64,000 nucleotides of DNA from Agrobacterium tumefaciens (GTDB lineage Bacteria; Pseudomonadota; Alphaproteobacteria; Rhizobiales; Rhizobiaceae), in contig NZ_WJOK01000010.1 of NCBI RefSeq assembly GCF_009649785.1, positions 62,001-126,000 of the forward strand, in the 5' to 3' direction. The notes beneath the pieces are model-generated. The model saw nothing but the letters and a program-made list of their open reading frames with translations. It had not been told where the DNA came from and made no database searches. Both the position numbers and the translations under genes were made by a program. Positions within the stretch are counted from its first letter, which is position 1. Every line of letters begins with the position of its first letter. Below are positions 9,792 to 20,538 of this stretch, piece by piece.

Positions 9792-10402
9792 CGGCTGACG
9801 GCCACCGCCACGCCGGAGCCGATCATGACGCCGCCCGCCGCCCGGTTCACCCTGCGGACAATTCTTGGCTCACGCAGCAGCTTTCTTGCCCGCACAGCCA
9901 GAACCACATGAGCGCCGATCACAACCGCCTCTACCACGACGATGACGGATGTCAGCGCCAGAAGGTGATCGACCGTCAGCGAGGCGCCGACAACGTTCGG
10001 TAACAACGCCACGTAAAAGAGCGGCATTTTCGGATTTCCGAGATTGAGCGCGGTTCCGGTGGCGAATATCGAAAGAAGGCTACGGTGGCCATTCACGGGT
10101 TGCAGATCGGGAACCACAGGTTCCGCTGTCCAGAGTTTGAAGCCCATCCAGATGAGATAGGCCGCGCCGCCATAGCGCAGCACCGCCATCACCGTTCCCA
10201 TTTCGGCTGCGAGGATCGACAGGCCGAAGGCTGCAAGCGTGAGGAATATCAATATTCCTGCCACGGTTCCGGCCCCATAGGCGAGGCCGGAGGCGGCACC
10301 ATGGGTGATGGTGCGGGCGACGATCGTCATATTGTCCGGGCCGGGGCTGGCCGCGAACACGAAGAAGGCTGCTGCAAAGGCGATGAGGGTGGTGAGTTCC
10401 AT
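9788..10402 (-). CDS. LysE/RhtB family amino acid exporter
   Basis: A 204-residue inner membrane protein with about six hydrophobic segments. The N-terminus ELTTLIAFAAAFFVFAASPGPDNMTIVART carries the SPGPDN signature of the LysE/RhtB family, which export amino acids such as homoserine, threonine or lysine. YLIWMGFKLW after the third segment is also typical. The substrate is not predictable. The gene is convergent with recN, the two stop codons overlapping. Confidence 0.88.
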   Translation of the reverse strand: MELTTLIAFAAAFFVFAASPGPDNMTIVARTITHGAASGLAYGAGTVAGILIFLTLAAFGLSILAAEMGTVMAVLRYGGAAYLIWMGFKLWTAEPVVPDLQPVNGHRSLLSIFATGTALNLGNPKMPLFYVALLPNVVGASLTVDHLLALTSVIVVVEAVVIGAHVVLAVRARKLLREPRIVRRVNRAAGGVMIGSGVAVAVSR

Positions 10403-10499
10403 GGGGGCTCCGGCTTCCGTTTCATCCGGATGCTCAGAATAGCGGATTCCCGCCTGTTGAAAAGCGAGGATGGTTTTGCGTTTGCCAATAATTCGCTAA

Positions 10500-12707
<2,208 letters not shown>

Positions 12708-12771
12708 AGCACCGTCATCGCCTCGCTGTTTTGCGCCGCTATGGGTCTTATCCTGAAACGGGGAACGGGAC

Positions 12772-13665
12772 ATGGATGACCGCATCGTCATCTCTAGGCA
12801 GCAGGTTCGAGCGCTGATCGCAAGCCAGTTTCCGCAATGGGCGGGGCTTGATGTCAGGCCGGTGGAACTGAGCGGCTGGGATAATCGCAGCTTCCGCCTT
12901 GGTGATGATATGCTCGTTCGCCTGCCGAGCGCTGGCCGCTATGTGGCACAGGTGGAGAAGGAGCATCGCTTGCTGCCGAAGCTTGCGCCTCTTTTGCCTC
13001 TTCAGATCCCAAAGCCATTGGCGATTGGTGAGCCGGGACAAGATTATCCGTTTCCATGGTCCGTTTATGGCTGGCTTGAAGGCGAGCCTCTCGCCCGGCA
13101 TCTTGGGCATATAGATCTCGCAACAATAGCCGTCGACGTAGCAGCGTTTTTGAAATCCCTACAGGGCATCGATGCGACGGATGGTCCGCTTGCGGGCGAG
13201 CACAATTTCCACCGCGGTGGGTCGCTTGCGGTCTATGACGGCGAGGCGAGGGCGGCGACGTTGCGCCTTGCCGATGAGGTCGATCAGAGGCTGGCCATGG
13301 AAATATGGCAGCTTGCTCTTTCGAGCAGCTGGCAGGGCCAGGGCGTTTGGGTGCATGGCGATATTGCCGAAGGCAATCTGCTGGTGAGAGATGGCCGCCT
13401 CTCAGCCGTCATAGACTTCGGCAGTTCCGGCGTCGGAGACCCATCTTCCGATCTCATTCTGGCATGGAACGTGCTCGACGCCGAAAGCCGGAACGTCTTT
13501 CACCTGGCGATGAATCTCGACAATGCCACATGGCAGCGCGGGCGCGGCTGGGCGCTGTGGAAGGCGTTGATCACGCTTAAGGCTCAACGTGGACGTGATG
13601 AGAAACTGGCCGAATGGTCACGTCGGACCATTCGGGAAGTGATGGCCGATCATTTGTCCGCCTGA
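12772..13665 (+). CDS. Aminoglycoside phosphotransferase-family kinase
   Basis: A 297-residue protein of the APH/choline kinase fold. It shows the N-lobe segment SGWDNRSFRLGDDMLVRLPS, the hinge WSVYGWLEGEP, the Brenner catalytic motif VWVHGDIAEGNLLVRDG with the expected Asp and Asn, and the metal-binding VIDFGSSGVGDPSSDL. The substrate is unknown; chromosomal members like this often act on small alcohols or amino sugars rather than on drugs. It is a monocistron, convergent with the next gene. Confidence 0.85.
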   Translation: MDDRIVISRQQVRALIASQFPQWAGLDVRPVELSGWDNRSFRLGDDMLVRLPSAGRYVAQVEKEHRLLPKLAPLLPLQIPKPLAIGEPGQDYPFPWSVYGWLEGEPLARHLGHIDLATIAVDVAAFLKSLQGIDATDGPLAGEHNFHRGGSLAVYDGEARAATLRLADEVDQRLAMEIWQLALSSSWQGQGVWVHGDIAEGNLLVRDGRLSAVIDFGSSGVGDPSSDLILAWNVLDAESRNVFHLAMNLDNATWQRGRGWALWKALITLKAQRGRDEKLAEWSRRTIREVMADHLSA

Positions 13666-13669
13666 AACA

Positions 13670-14200
13670 TCAGCGCAGACGCGCCATGACGTAGGCGTCG
13701 ACATATTTGCCGTCGCGATAGGCGTCGTTGCGCAAGGTGCCCTCGCGTTCGAAACCGAGTTTCTCATAGAGCCGGAGGGCGGCGAGATTGTCGGTGAAGA
13801 CATTCAGTTCGATGCGGCGGATATCATGCCAGTTATCGGCCGCGTCGATGAGCGCCGTCAGAAGCCTTGAACCGACGCCCTTTCCGGCAAAATCGTCGTG
13901 AACGGACATCGCAAGATCGGCGACATGGTACTGTCTGCCCGCTCTGCGGTATAATCCGGCGTTACCAACGAGTTTTCCGTGCCACTCCGCGACGATGACG
14001 ATGTCGGTAGGGGCTCGGTTTTCTATCGATTTCCTCGTCTTTTCAATCGTCTGGAAAGGCTGCCGAAGGGTGCCGTGCCGGACGCCGGGAAGGTTGAGCA
14101 TTTCCGTCAAGGCTTCGACGTCTTCAAGCCGGGTGGCGCGCAGGACAACGTCCTTCAGATCAAATGGCTTGTTTGTAATATCCGCTGGTTTCATGTTCAT
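13670..14200 (-). CDS. GNAT family N-acetyltransferase
   Basis: A 176-residue acetyltransferase. The GNAT core is clear: motif A YHVADLAMSVHDDFAGKGVGSRLLTAL with the acetyl-CoA loop, motif B VFTDNLAALRLYEKLGFEREGTLR, then DGKYVDAYVMARL. The start was chosen at 14200 because AAGGAG lies seven bases ahead; the frame is open further upstream. The acceptor substrate is unknown. It lies downstream of the EamA-type gene on the same strand. Confidence 0.85.
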   Translation of the reverse strand: MNMKPADITNKPFDLKDVVLRATRLEDVEALTEMLNLPGVRHGTLRQPFQTIEKTRKSIENRAPTDIVIVAEWHGKLVGNAGLYRRAGRQYHVADLAMSVHDDFAGKGVGSRLLTALIDAADNWHDIRRIELNVFTDNLAALRLYEKLGFEREGTLRNDAYRDGKYVDAYVMARLR

Positions 14201-14236
14201 GCCTGTCTCCTTGTGGCGCGTTCGGAGCAGGCGTGA

Positions 14237-14262
14237 CACCCCTGCTCTTATCGGCAGGGGTG
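14237..14262. other. Perfect hairpin in the leader of the acetyltransferase gene
   Basis: CACCCCTGC (14237-14245) and GCAGGGGTG (14254-14262) form a nine-base stem with an eight-base loop. There is no T run on either side, so it is not a classical intrinsic terminator. It could be a transcript end for the leftward exporter gene or a stabilising structure. Confidence 0.4.
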
Positions 14263-14387
14263 GATGTTGATCGCTCAGTGCGCGGACATGCCTTTCCCTG
14301 CCGGTTGACCGGTCATCGTCATATGGCGGGTGGTCGTCGTTTTGATAGCGATCATGATGGCGAGAATGCTTTTACGAACTGTCACTG

Positions 14388-15320
14388 TCAAGCGGGTGCC
14401 TTGCGCAGGAAATCTCTTAGTTTTGCCGGCAGCCTGCCGTCAATCGCGGCAAGGCCGGCGGCAATCATCGCCATTCCAGCGAAGTGCTTGATTTCCAGCT
14501 GTTCTCCGAGAATGAGCGAACCGAGAAGGATGGCGCTGACGGGAATGAGGAAGGTGACGAGCGCGAGATTGGTGGCGCCGGCAGTTGCAAGGATGCGAAA
14601 GAAGATGAGGTAGGCCAGGGCCGTGGACAAGAGCGCGATACCGATGAGTGCGCCCCAGGTGCCGAGGCTCGGCATCGCAAGCGTCCAAGGCTTGTCAATG
14701 AGGAGCGCGGCGGGGATCAGCATCAGTGTCGACGACGATATCTGGCCAGTGGCGGTCATCAGTGGCGGCACGCCCATGGCCTTGAAGCGGCGGCCGAATA
14801 TGCCCGCGAAAGAATAGGAGATAGCTGCGCCGAGAATGGCAATCTGACCCCAGAGGCCGGAGATCGCACCGCCAAAGGCTGCCGGGCCGATCATCGTCGC
14901 CACGCCGGCAAAACCGATGAGAACACCCGCCAGCTTGTTGCCGGTCATCTTCTCGTCGGCTGTGAGGAAATGGGCGACGATGACGGTAAAGAGCGGCGTC
15001 GTCGCATTGAGGATCGAGGCCAACCCGCTGGCAATATGGGTCTGGCCCCAGACGATCAGGCAGAAGGGAATGATGTTGTTGAGCAGGCCCATGCCGAAAA
15101 AGGCGCGCCATACGGCCCATTGCCGTGGCAGATGAAGGCCCATGATGCGGCAGACGATCAGCAGTGCCGTGGCAGCGAGGCTGACACGTAGCGTGACGAT
15201 GGTGACCGGCGGCAGTTCCTTGACGGCAATACCGATGAAAAAGAACGATCCGCCCCACAGCAGCGAGAGCGCCACAAGCATCCCCCATTCGCTGGCATCC
15301 ATCTGTTTTTGTATTGCCAC
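14388..15320 (-). CDS. EamA/DMT family transporter
   Basis: A multi-spanning inner membrane protein of the drug/metabolite superfamily with ten predicted hydrophobic segments in two EamA repeats (first with LSLLWGGSFFFIGIAVKELPP, second with LWGQIAILGAAISYSFAGIFGRR). It probably exports a metabolite. The GTG at 15320 has GGGAGAG seven bases ahead; the ATG at 15302 is the alternative. It diverges from the frameshifted LysR gene, which may once have controlled it, since LysR-like sites lie between them. Confidence 0.87.
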   Translation of the reverse strand: MAIQKQMDASEWGMLVALSLLWGGSFFFIGIAVKELPPVTIVTLRVSLAATALLIVCRIMGLHLPRQWAVWRAFFGMGLLNNIIPFCLIVWGQTHIASGLASILNATTPLFTVIVAHFLTADEKMTGNKLAGVLIGFAGVATMIGPAAFGGAISGLWGQIAILGAAISYSFAGIFGRRFKAMGVPPLMTATGQISSSTLMLIPAALLIDKPWTLAMPSLGTWGALIGIALLSTALAYLIFFRILATAGATNLALVTFLIPVSAILLGSLILGEQLEIKHFAGMAMIAAGLAAIDGRLPAKLRDFLRKAPA

Positions 15321-15390
15321 CTTCGTCTCTCCCACCGCTGGAAAATTGAAATAGTCACAGAGAACGCCACGTTCAGCCACCCGATATCGG

Positions 15391-15405
15391 TTGAGTTTAG
15401 CTCAA
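15391..15405. promoter_or_regulatory. Probable LysR-type operator, distal site
   Basis: TTGAG-N5-CTCAA is a perfect inverted repeat in the space between the divergent exporter and LysR genes. Its core GTTTAGCT recurs in reverse near the LysR start. Confidence 0.5.
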
Positions 15406-15500
15406 TCAGTCGTCTGGCAATCTTGGTTACGTCCGTGCCCGTTGCATCTATTTACTCCTCATATTATGCTGTTTTCAAACGATAGTTTCTCGTCGGATAA

Positions 15501-15516
15501 TTGAGCTCAGCTAAAC
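15501..15516. promoter_or_regulatory. Probable LysR-type operator, start-proximal site
   Basis: TTGAGCTCAGCTAAAC ends one base before the LysR ATG at 15518. Its reverse complement shares GTTTAGCT and CTCAA with the site at 15391-15405, which fits paired binding sites of an autoregulating LysR protein. Confidence 0.4.
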
Positions 15517-15517
15517 C

Positions 15518-16419
15518 ATGGTTGCAGAACTCCCTTCCTTGAAAGGATTGCAGGCCTTTGAGGCTGCGGCGCGCTACCGCAGTGTCACGCTTGCCTCCAA
15601 CGAGTTGAACGTCACCCCCGGCGCGGTCAGCCTGCAAATCCGGGAGCTGGAAGCCCGCCTTGGCGTGCAGCTGTTTGTCCGCAAGCCGCGCAGCATCCAG
15701 CTGACGAGGGAAGGGGAGCGTATTACGGTTCCCTTCGCACCGCATTCCGGATGATGCGCGAGGCGACGGCGGAACTGACGGCGCGATCAGAGATTACGGT
15801 CTTAACGTTAAGTTGCACGCCAACTTTTGCGGTGCAATGGCTGATGCCGAGATTGCCCGGCTTTCAGCAACAACATCCGCAAGTCGATGTTCGTATCAGC
15901 GTGACGAACCGGCTGGTGGATTTCTCAAGGGACGATGTCGATCTGGCCGTGCGTCACGGTTTTGGTCGCTATGAAGGGCTGGAAAGCATCCGATTCATAG
16001 ACGACAGCACCTTGCCGGTCTGCTCGCCACAACTTTTTGAAAAATATGGCCCGCTTCGGGTGGCCGGTGATCTGAAATGCGTGCCGCTTCTACACGATGA
16101 AAACCGCAACGAGTGGCGGCGCTGGCTGGAAACGGCGGGCGCTACAGAGGTCGATGCTTCCGGGGGCACCGTATTCATCGACAGCAACGGCGCGCTGGAT
16201 GCGGCCAAGGCCGGGCATGGTGTTGCGCTGACGCGACGCTCGCTTGTTTCCCGCGAACTTGCCGAGGGAGCGCTGATAGCTCCCTTCGGCACGGACATTG
16301 CCAGCACGCTTGCCTATTTCCTGGTTTATCCGCGGCGCATGCTTGATAATCCCGATCTTGTGAGGCTGCTTGACTGGATGCTTGCGGAAGCGGGGTCTAC
16401 CGAAGCCGGTTCTCTTTGA
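15518..16419 (+). pseudogene. LysR-family regulator (GcvA type), disrupted by a one-base frameshift
   Basis: The first frame (15518-15754) encodes the complete winged HTH (LPSLKGLQAFEAAARYRSVTLASNELNVTPGAVSLQIRELEARLG) and ends in an unrelated tail. The rest of the protein, from MMREATAELTA to RRMLDNPDLVRLLDWM, continues in a different frame from 15751. Adding one T at about 15721 restores the GcvA-type reading GER-YYGSLRTAFRMM. The effector domain is intact. Either the gene is inactive in this strain, or this is a sequencing error. It neighbours the divergent exporter. Confidence 0.85.
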
Positions 16420-16441
16420 CGCCAATCCGGTCTATGCCGGA

Positions 16442-17071
16442 ATGAAACAACGGGAATCACTCTTGAAAACCATCGCCATCGATTTCGAGACCGCCAATGA
16501 GGAACGGGGTAGCGCCTGCTCCATCGGGCTTGCGTGGATAGAAGACGGTGAGATCGTTCGCGTCGAGGAACGGCTCATCCGGCCGAAGGACATGCGGTTC
16601 TCGCCCTTCAATATTGCCGTGCACGGTATTCGCCCTGCCGATGTAGAGGATGCGCCGGAATTCCCTGATGTGATGGAGGAATTCATCGACGATTTCCACG
16701 GCGCCACGATGATTGCCCACAATGCCGCCTTCGATTTCAGCGTCATGCGGGCTTCCTTCGATAAATACCGGCAGTCCTATCCTGATCTTTCCTATCTGTG
16801 CAGCGTCAAGATTGCTCGTCATGTCTGGCCGCAGCTGGCGTCGCACAAGCTGAATGTGATTGCCCATCACCTTCAGTTGCGTTTCGTGCACCATAACGCC
16901 GCCGAAGATGCTGTCGTCTGCGCTGCGGCATCGATTGCGGCGGCCAGGGCGTTGCGCGTTGACCATATCCGCGACCTGCCGGAAAAGATCGGCATGGTTG
17001 CCGGCCGTCTCACTTCCACGGGCTATCAGCCGTGCAGCATGAAAAAACGTGTTGTCTCGCGGGTTGCGTAA
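16442..17071 (+). CDS. DnaQ-like 3'-5' exonuclease (DEDDh type)
   Basis: A 209-residue exonuclease domain protein. Exo I is AIDFETANEERGSACSIGLA (Asp and Glu), Exo II is MIAHNAAFDFSVM, and Exo III is HHNAAEDAVVCA with the catalytic His and Asp. It resembles the proofreading epsilon fold and the exonucleases that act in repair or RNA trimming; its specific substrate is unknown. The ATG at 16442 is favoured; the frame is open back to 16370, inside the LysR remnant. No strong ribosome site is seen. Confidence 0.85.
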   Translation: MKQRESLLKTIAIDFETANEERGSACSIGLAWIEDGEIVRVEERLIRPKDMRFSPFNIAVHGIRPADVEDAPEFPDVMEEFIDDFHGATMIAHNAAFDFSVMRASFDKYRQSYPDLSYLCSVKIARHVWPQLASHKLNVIAHHLQLRFVHHNAAEDAVVCAAASIAAARALRVDHIRDLPEKIGMVAGRLTSTGYQPCSMKKRVVSRVA

Positions 17072-17117
17072 CCGTTCCCGGCACTTATGTTTGAAGTAGC
17101 ATAACGGAGAACATGCG

Positions 17118-17609
17118 ATGACGATGAAAACGCTCTCGGGTTTATTTGCAGGCTTTCTGGTGTTGTTTCCGGTGACGGTTGCGCATTCGGAGGTCGTCGG
17201 TAAGGTCGGTGTCGATTGGATCGGCAACGATATCGTCATCGAGGCTATTGCCGATCCCAAGATCAAGGGCGTGACCTGCCATGTCACTTATTTCGATCGT
17301 GGCGTTATCGACCGGCTGAAGAATGGCAATTGGTTTGAGGACCCTTCCAACAACGCCATTTCGTGCAGCCAGACGGGTCCGGTCGAAATCGGTGATATCG
17401 ATCTGTCGAAGGGCGGCGAAGAGGTGTTCCGGCAGGGCATGTCGCTGGTGTGGAAGAAGCTGGTCGTCAGTCGCGTTTACGACAAGGCGAATGACACGCT
17501 GATCTATCTGGTCCATGCGCGCGAGCTGAAGGATGGCTCGGCCAAGATGGCGATTTCGACGGTGCCTCTCTATAACCAACAGGTGACGTGGGAAAAGGGC
17601 AAGCCTTGA
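17118..17609 (+). CDS. creA: CreA family protein, exported
   Basis: A 163-residue CreA-like protein. The N-terminus MKTLSGLFAGFLVLFPVTVAHS is a cleavable Sec signal, so it is probably periplasmic. Family motifs are VGVDWIGNDIVIEAIADPKIKGVTCHV, YFDRGVIDRLKNGNWFEDPSN with conserved cysteines, and the C-terminal YLVHARELKDGSAKMAISTVPLY. The function of CreA is unknown. GGAGAA precedes the ATG. Confidence 0.88.
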   Translation: MTMKTLSGLFAGFLVLFPVTVAHSEVVGKVGVDWIGNDIVIEAIADPKIKGVTCHVTYFDRGVIDRLKNGNWFEDPSNNAISCSQTGPVEIGDIDLSKGGEEVFRQGMSLVWKKLVVSRVYDKANDTLIYLVHARELKDGSAKMAISTVPLYNQQVTWEKGKP

Positions 17610-17621
17610 GGCTTTGCCCTT
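17596..17621 (+). terminator. Possible transcript-end hairpin of creA
   Basis: AAGGGCAAGCC and GGCTTTGCCCTT pair with one bulged base around a TTGA loop, overlapping the creA stop codon. No T run follows, so intrinsic termination would be weak. Confidence 0.35.
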
Positions 17622-17649
17622 GGTACTGCTGACACCATAATTCACCCGC

Positions 17650-17738
17650 GACGTCATCCTCGGGCCGTCCCGAGGATTCAATCACGTATCGTAAAATCGA
17701 CAGGTTGTAGATGCTCGGGACAGGCCCGAGCATGACGG
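17650..17738. repeat. Pair of inverted palindromic repeats (rhizobial REP-like)
   Basis: Two units lie head to head. At 17650-17679 GACGTCATCCTCGGGC-CGTCCCGAGGAT contains the palindrome CCTCGGG...CCCGAGG; at 17710-17738 the reverse unit ATGCTCGGGACAGGCCCGAGCATGACG contains TGCTCGGG...CCCGAGCA. The shared ends (CGTCAT / ATGACG) make the whole a larger inverted repeat. Such short intergenic palindromes are widespread in Rhizobium and Agrobacterium genomes. They sit between creA and cheW, where the genes converge. Confidence 0.75.
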
Positions 17739-17821
17739 AGGAGAGGTTTCCGACCCTGCCGTGCCCCTCAGGGCAAGCTGTGGAACCTGCGCGTTATATT
17801 ATCAAAACCCCACCGGCTCTA

Positions 17822-18289
17822 TTAAGCCGCTTCGCGCGCCAGCTCGTCGGCAATCACGGTGTCGAGGTTGAGGAAGCACACCATGCTCTTTTCCAGCGCC
17901 ACGATGCCGCGGCAGAAGTTGCGCTGTTCTTCGGGAATGATGTCGGGCGCGGGCTGCAGGTCTTCGGAGCGGATGGTCATCATGTCGGAGACCTGTTCCA
18001 CCAGAAGTCCGACCAGCTTGCCGCCGATATCGGTGACGATGATGGCGGAGCGCTCGGAGGGTTCGGTCATTTTCATGCCGAGGCGGCCTGCCATGTCGAT
18101 GACGGGGATGACGGCGCCGCGCAGGTTGATGAGGCCGAGAACATAAGGTGGCGTGTGCGGCATCGGGGTAACCGGCGCCCAGCCGCGGATTTCGCGGATC
18201 GCCATGATGTCAATGCAGAATTCCTGACCGCCGAGATGGAAGGAAACGATTTCGAGATATGCGCCGGATTGCTTGATGGCGTTGGACAT
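17822..18289 (-). CDS. cheW: Chemotaxis coupling protein CheW
   Basis: Scaffold linking chemoreceptors to the CheA kinase. From the ATG at 18289 it has 155 residues and one CheW domain: YLEIVSFHLGGQEFCIDIMAIREI, the receptor/kinase contact region TPMPHTPPYVLGLINLRGAVIPVIDMAGRLG, and GLLVEQVSDMMTI. AGAGGA lies ahead of the start, while the frame is open further upstream. There are no che or fla genes here, so this is a stand-alone cheW; Agrobacterium is known to keep its cheW genes outside the main che operon. Confidence 0.93.
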   Translation of the reverse strand: MSNAIKQSGAYLEIVSFHLGGQEFCIDIMAIREIRGWAPVTPMPHTPPYVLGLINLRGAVIPVIDMAGRLGMKMTEPSERSAIIVTDIGGKLVGLLVEQVSDMMTIRSEDLQPAPDIIPEEQRNFCRGIVALEKSMVCFLNLDTVIADELAREAA

Positions 18290-18512
18290 GACGGCAGGTT
18301 TCCTCTGGCGGCTCTTAGGCAGGCCCATGCATGATTGAGCTTTATGCGGTGGCCGGAGTGGACCGGGAGACATCATGTCGGAACTTAAAAACCGCTATGG
18401 CCATATTGCACAGCAAGATTTTAAACTTTCCCTAACAATTGGCGGTGCCGCGCTCGCAAAACCCAGTATTTTGGCGGTTTTCCTGCTGGTGCAAACAGGT
18501 TATAACAGACGC

Positions 18513-18671
18513 ATGAATACACTCGTTGCCAATCCGCTGAAGTTTATTCTTGCAAGCCTTGCGGTAGCGGCCTCGCTTGCCGTCGTGCTTCTTGCCTTCG
18601 ATGGCTGGGTGCGACACGGCACGGATATTTTCCTCTCCGCCGTGCAAAGCGGCATCGCCTGGTGTCTGTAA
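18513..18671 (+). CDS. Small membrane protein, hypothetical
   Basis: A 52-residue frame from the ATG at 18513 encodes one long hydrophobic segment (FILASLAVAASLAVVLLAFDGW) followed by a short polar tail ending in SGIAWCL. No family is recognised. The frame is open upstream to 18375, but that part looks non-coding. The ribosome site is weak, so the gene is only moderately supported. It stands between cheW and the SCO gene. Confidence 0.45.
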   Translation: MNTLVANPLKFILASLAVAASLAVVLLAFDGWVRHGTDIFLSAVQSGIAWCL

Positions 18672-18814
18672 TCTGCCGTCCCGTCCCGGCTTTGTGACAA
18701 ATCAGCGCGGTTTAGGCAAATACGCCCAGTTGATTTGCCGTCGCCACCGCTGTTCGTTATCAGACGATGGAGGCCCACGTCATGCGGCCGGCCTTCGGGG
18801 GTAGGATTAGGACA

Positions 18815-19414
18815 ATGAGAAATATTCGCATCGTATTGTGGGCCGTGGTGGTCGTTCTTGTCGGTGTCGTCAGCTGGTTGACGCTCGAAATGACGAAGAC
18901 CCGTGAGGAAATGGTGGAAACGGCCTATGGCGTGCCGTTCGAACTCACGGCGCAGAACGGTCAGCCGATCACCGAAAAGGCGTTTCAGGGCAAGCCCACG
19001 GCGCTCTTTTTCGGTTTCACCCATTGCCCGGAAGTCTGCCCAACGACGTTGTTCGAGCTGAACGGCTGGATGGAGAAGGTTGACCCAGCCGGCGACAAGC
19101 TGCAGGCCTATTTCGTATCCGTAGACCCCGAGCGCGATACGCCTGAACTCATGCAGCAATATGTCTCCAACGTCTCGAAGCGGATCACCGGCATCACCGG
19201 TCCGGCCGACAAGATTGCCGAAACGCTGAAAGGCTATCGCATCTATGCCAAGAAGGTGCCGGTCGATGACAAGGATCCGAATGGTGACTACACCATGGAT
19301 CACACGGCTTCCGTCATCCTGCTTGACGCCAATGGTCGTTTTTCCGGCACCATCGCCTATGGCGAGAACCCGGATGTTGCCGAGCAGAAGCTCCAGAATC
19401 TGCTGAAGGGCTGA
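18815..19414 (+). CDS. SCO family protein (copper/thiol chaperone)
   Basis: SCO1/SenC-type thioredoxin-fold protein that helps deliver copper to the CuA site of cytochrome c oxidase on the periplasmic side. The N-terminus is a membrane anchor (IVLWAVVVVLVGVVSWLTL). The copper-binding motif is C71-PEV-C75 in FGFTHCPEVCPTTL, and the third ligand is the His in YTMDHTAS. From the ATG at 18815 it has 199 residues, close to the family norm. The frame is open upstream, but the anchor starts at MRNIRIVLW. Confidence 0.9.
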   Translation: MRNIRIVLWAVVVVLVGVVSWLTLEMTKTREEMVETAYGVPFELTAQNGQPITEKAFQGKPTALFFGFTHCPEVCPTTLFELNGWMEKVDPAGDKLQAYFVSVDPERDTPELMQQYVSNVSKRITGITGPADKIAETLKGYRIYAKKVPVDDKDPNGDYTMDHTASVILLDANGRFSGTIAYGENPDVAEQKLQNLLKG

Positions 19415-19509
19415 ACGAGACGGCATAATTGTGCCTGGCTTATTGGACTGGCGGAGGTTTTGTGGCAAAGGCAAGCCTTAAGAACCTTAGCTAGAGAAAG
19501 CAGCCTGCC

Positions 19510-20388
19510 GTGAGCGAAATCCGACTTTACGTCACCACAACCGAAATCAAGGCCGGTGAAATCCTCGATCTCATGTCGGACTATTTCGGCGAGGAGGATG
19601 TCGCGATCGCCACCACCGAGGTGGATGAGAAACGCGACATCTGGGAAGCTTCGGTTTACCTGATGGCCGAGCAGGAAGACGAATTCCGCGAGCGCATCGA
19701 CACCTTGCTGGCTCCCGCCTTTCCCGGCCTCGCCATCGAAAAGGAGATCGTTCCCGACATCGACTGGATCGCCAAATCGCTCGAGGGGCTAAAACCGGTA
19801 CGGGCAGGGCGCTTCATCGTTCACGGCGCGCATGATCGCGATAAGATCAAGCCCAACGATCTGGCCATCGAGATCGAGGCCGGTCAGGCTTTCGGCACCG
19901 GCCATCATGGCACGACAGCGGGCTGCCTTGAGATGATCGAGGATGTTCTGCGGGCGCGGACCGTGCGCAATGCGCTCGATCTCGGCACCGGCAGCGGTGT
20001 ATTGGCAATCGCCGTGCGCAAGATGCGCCATATTCCGGTACTCGCAACGGACATTGATCCTATCGCGGTGCGCGTGGCCAGAGAGAATGTGCGGCTGAAC
20101 GGCATCGTCTCCGGGCTGGCGCTTGAAACCGCTCCGGGTTTCCACTCCGACGCTTTCCGCAAATACGGCCCGTTCGATCTCATCATCGCCAATATTCTGG
20201 CGCGGCCGCTCATCAAGATGGCGCCGCAGCTTGTCACGCATCTGGCGCCCGGCGGCACCGTCATCCTGTCGGGAATTCTCGCATCGCAGCGCTGGAAGGT
20301 GCTTGCGGCCTATAATGGCGCGCGGCTCTCCCAAGTCCGCACCATCTGGCGCAATGGCTGGGTCACGCTGCATCTGCGCAAGGACTGA
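19510..20388 (+). CDS. prmA: Ribosomal protein L11 methyltransferase PrmA
   Basis: SAM-dependent methyltransferase that modifies ribosomal protein L11. The 292 residues show an N-terminal substrate-binding region, then AIEIEAGQAFGTGHHGTTAGCLEMIE and the SAM loop ALDLGTGSGVLAIAVRKM, followed by ATDIDPIAVRVARENVRLNG and the NPPY-like FDLIIANILARPLI, all typical of PrmA. The start is a GTG at 19510. Confidence 0.93.
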   Translation: MSEIRLYVTTTEIKAGEILDLMSDYFGEEDVAIATTEVDEKRDIWEASVYLMAEQEDEFRERIDTLLAPAFPGLAIEKEIVPDIDWIAKSLEGLKPVRAGRFIVHGAHDRDKIKPNDLAIEIEAGQAFGTGHHGTTAGCLEMIEDVLRARTVRNALDLGTGSGVLAIAVRKMRHIPVLATDIDPIAVRVARENVRLNGIVSGLALETAPGFHSDAFRKYGPFDLIIANILARPLIKMAPQLVTHLAPGGTVILSGILASQRWKVLAAYNGARLSQVRTIWRNGWVTLHLRKD

Positions 20389-20412
20389 CGCTGTAGCAGC
20401 ATCCGTTACCGG

Positions 20413-20442
20413 ACAAAGAAAAGGCGGCGCTTTCGCGCCGCC
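20413..20442 (-). terminator. Rho-independent terminator for the DUF1127 gene
   Basis: GGCGGCGC and GCGCCGCC pair around TTTC (20423-20442). On the minus strand the stem is followed by TTTTCTTTGT, so it terminates leftward transcription. It lies about 100 bases past the DUF1127 stop and may also block read-through into prmA. Confidence 0.75.
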
Positions 20443-20538
20443 TGAAAACCCGCGAGCATATTGGAGGAGAATCGCTCAAGCGGGTCGACGTATTCCTGTT
20501 CCTGCGCGGTGGAGGGAGGATCGCCGCGCCCGAAGTGA

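Noticed and set aside
12772-13665. Aminoglycoside resistance gene
   Set aside because: Only the general kinase fold is visible; nothing points to drug substrates, and base content is native.
14233-14613. 126-codon open frame over the end of the exporter gene
   Set aside because: Overlaps the well-supported minus-strand exporter gene and has no coding character.
17650-17738. CRISPR-like repeat
   Set aside because: Only two units, palindromic, in opposite orientation and without regular spacers; not a CRISPR array. No CRISPR array was seen anywhere in the window.
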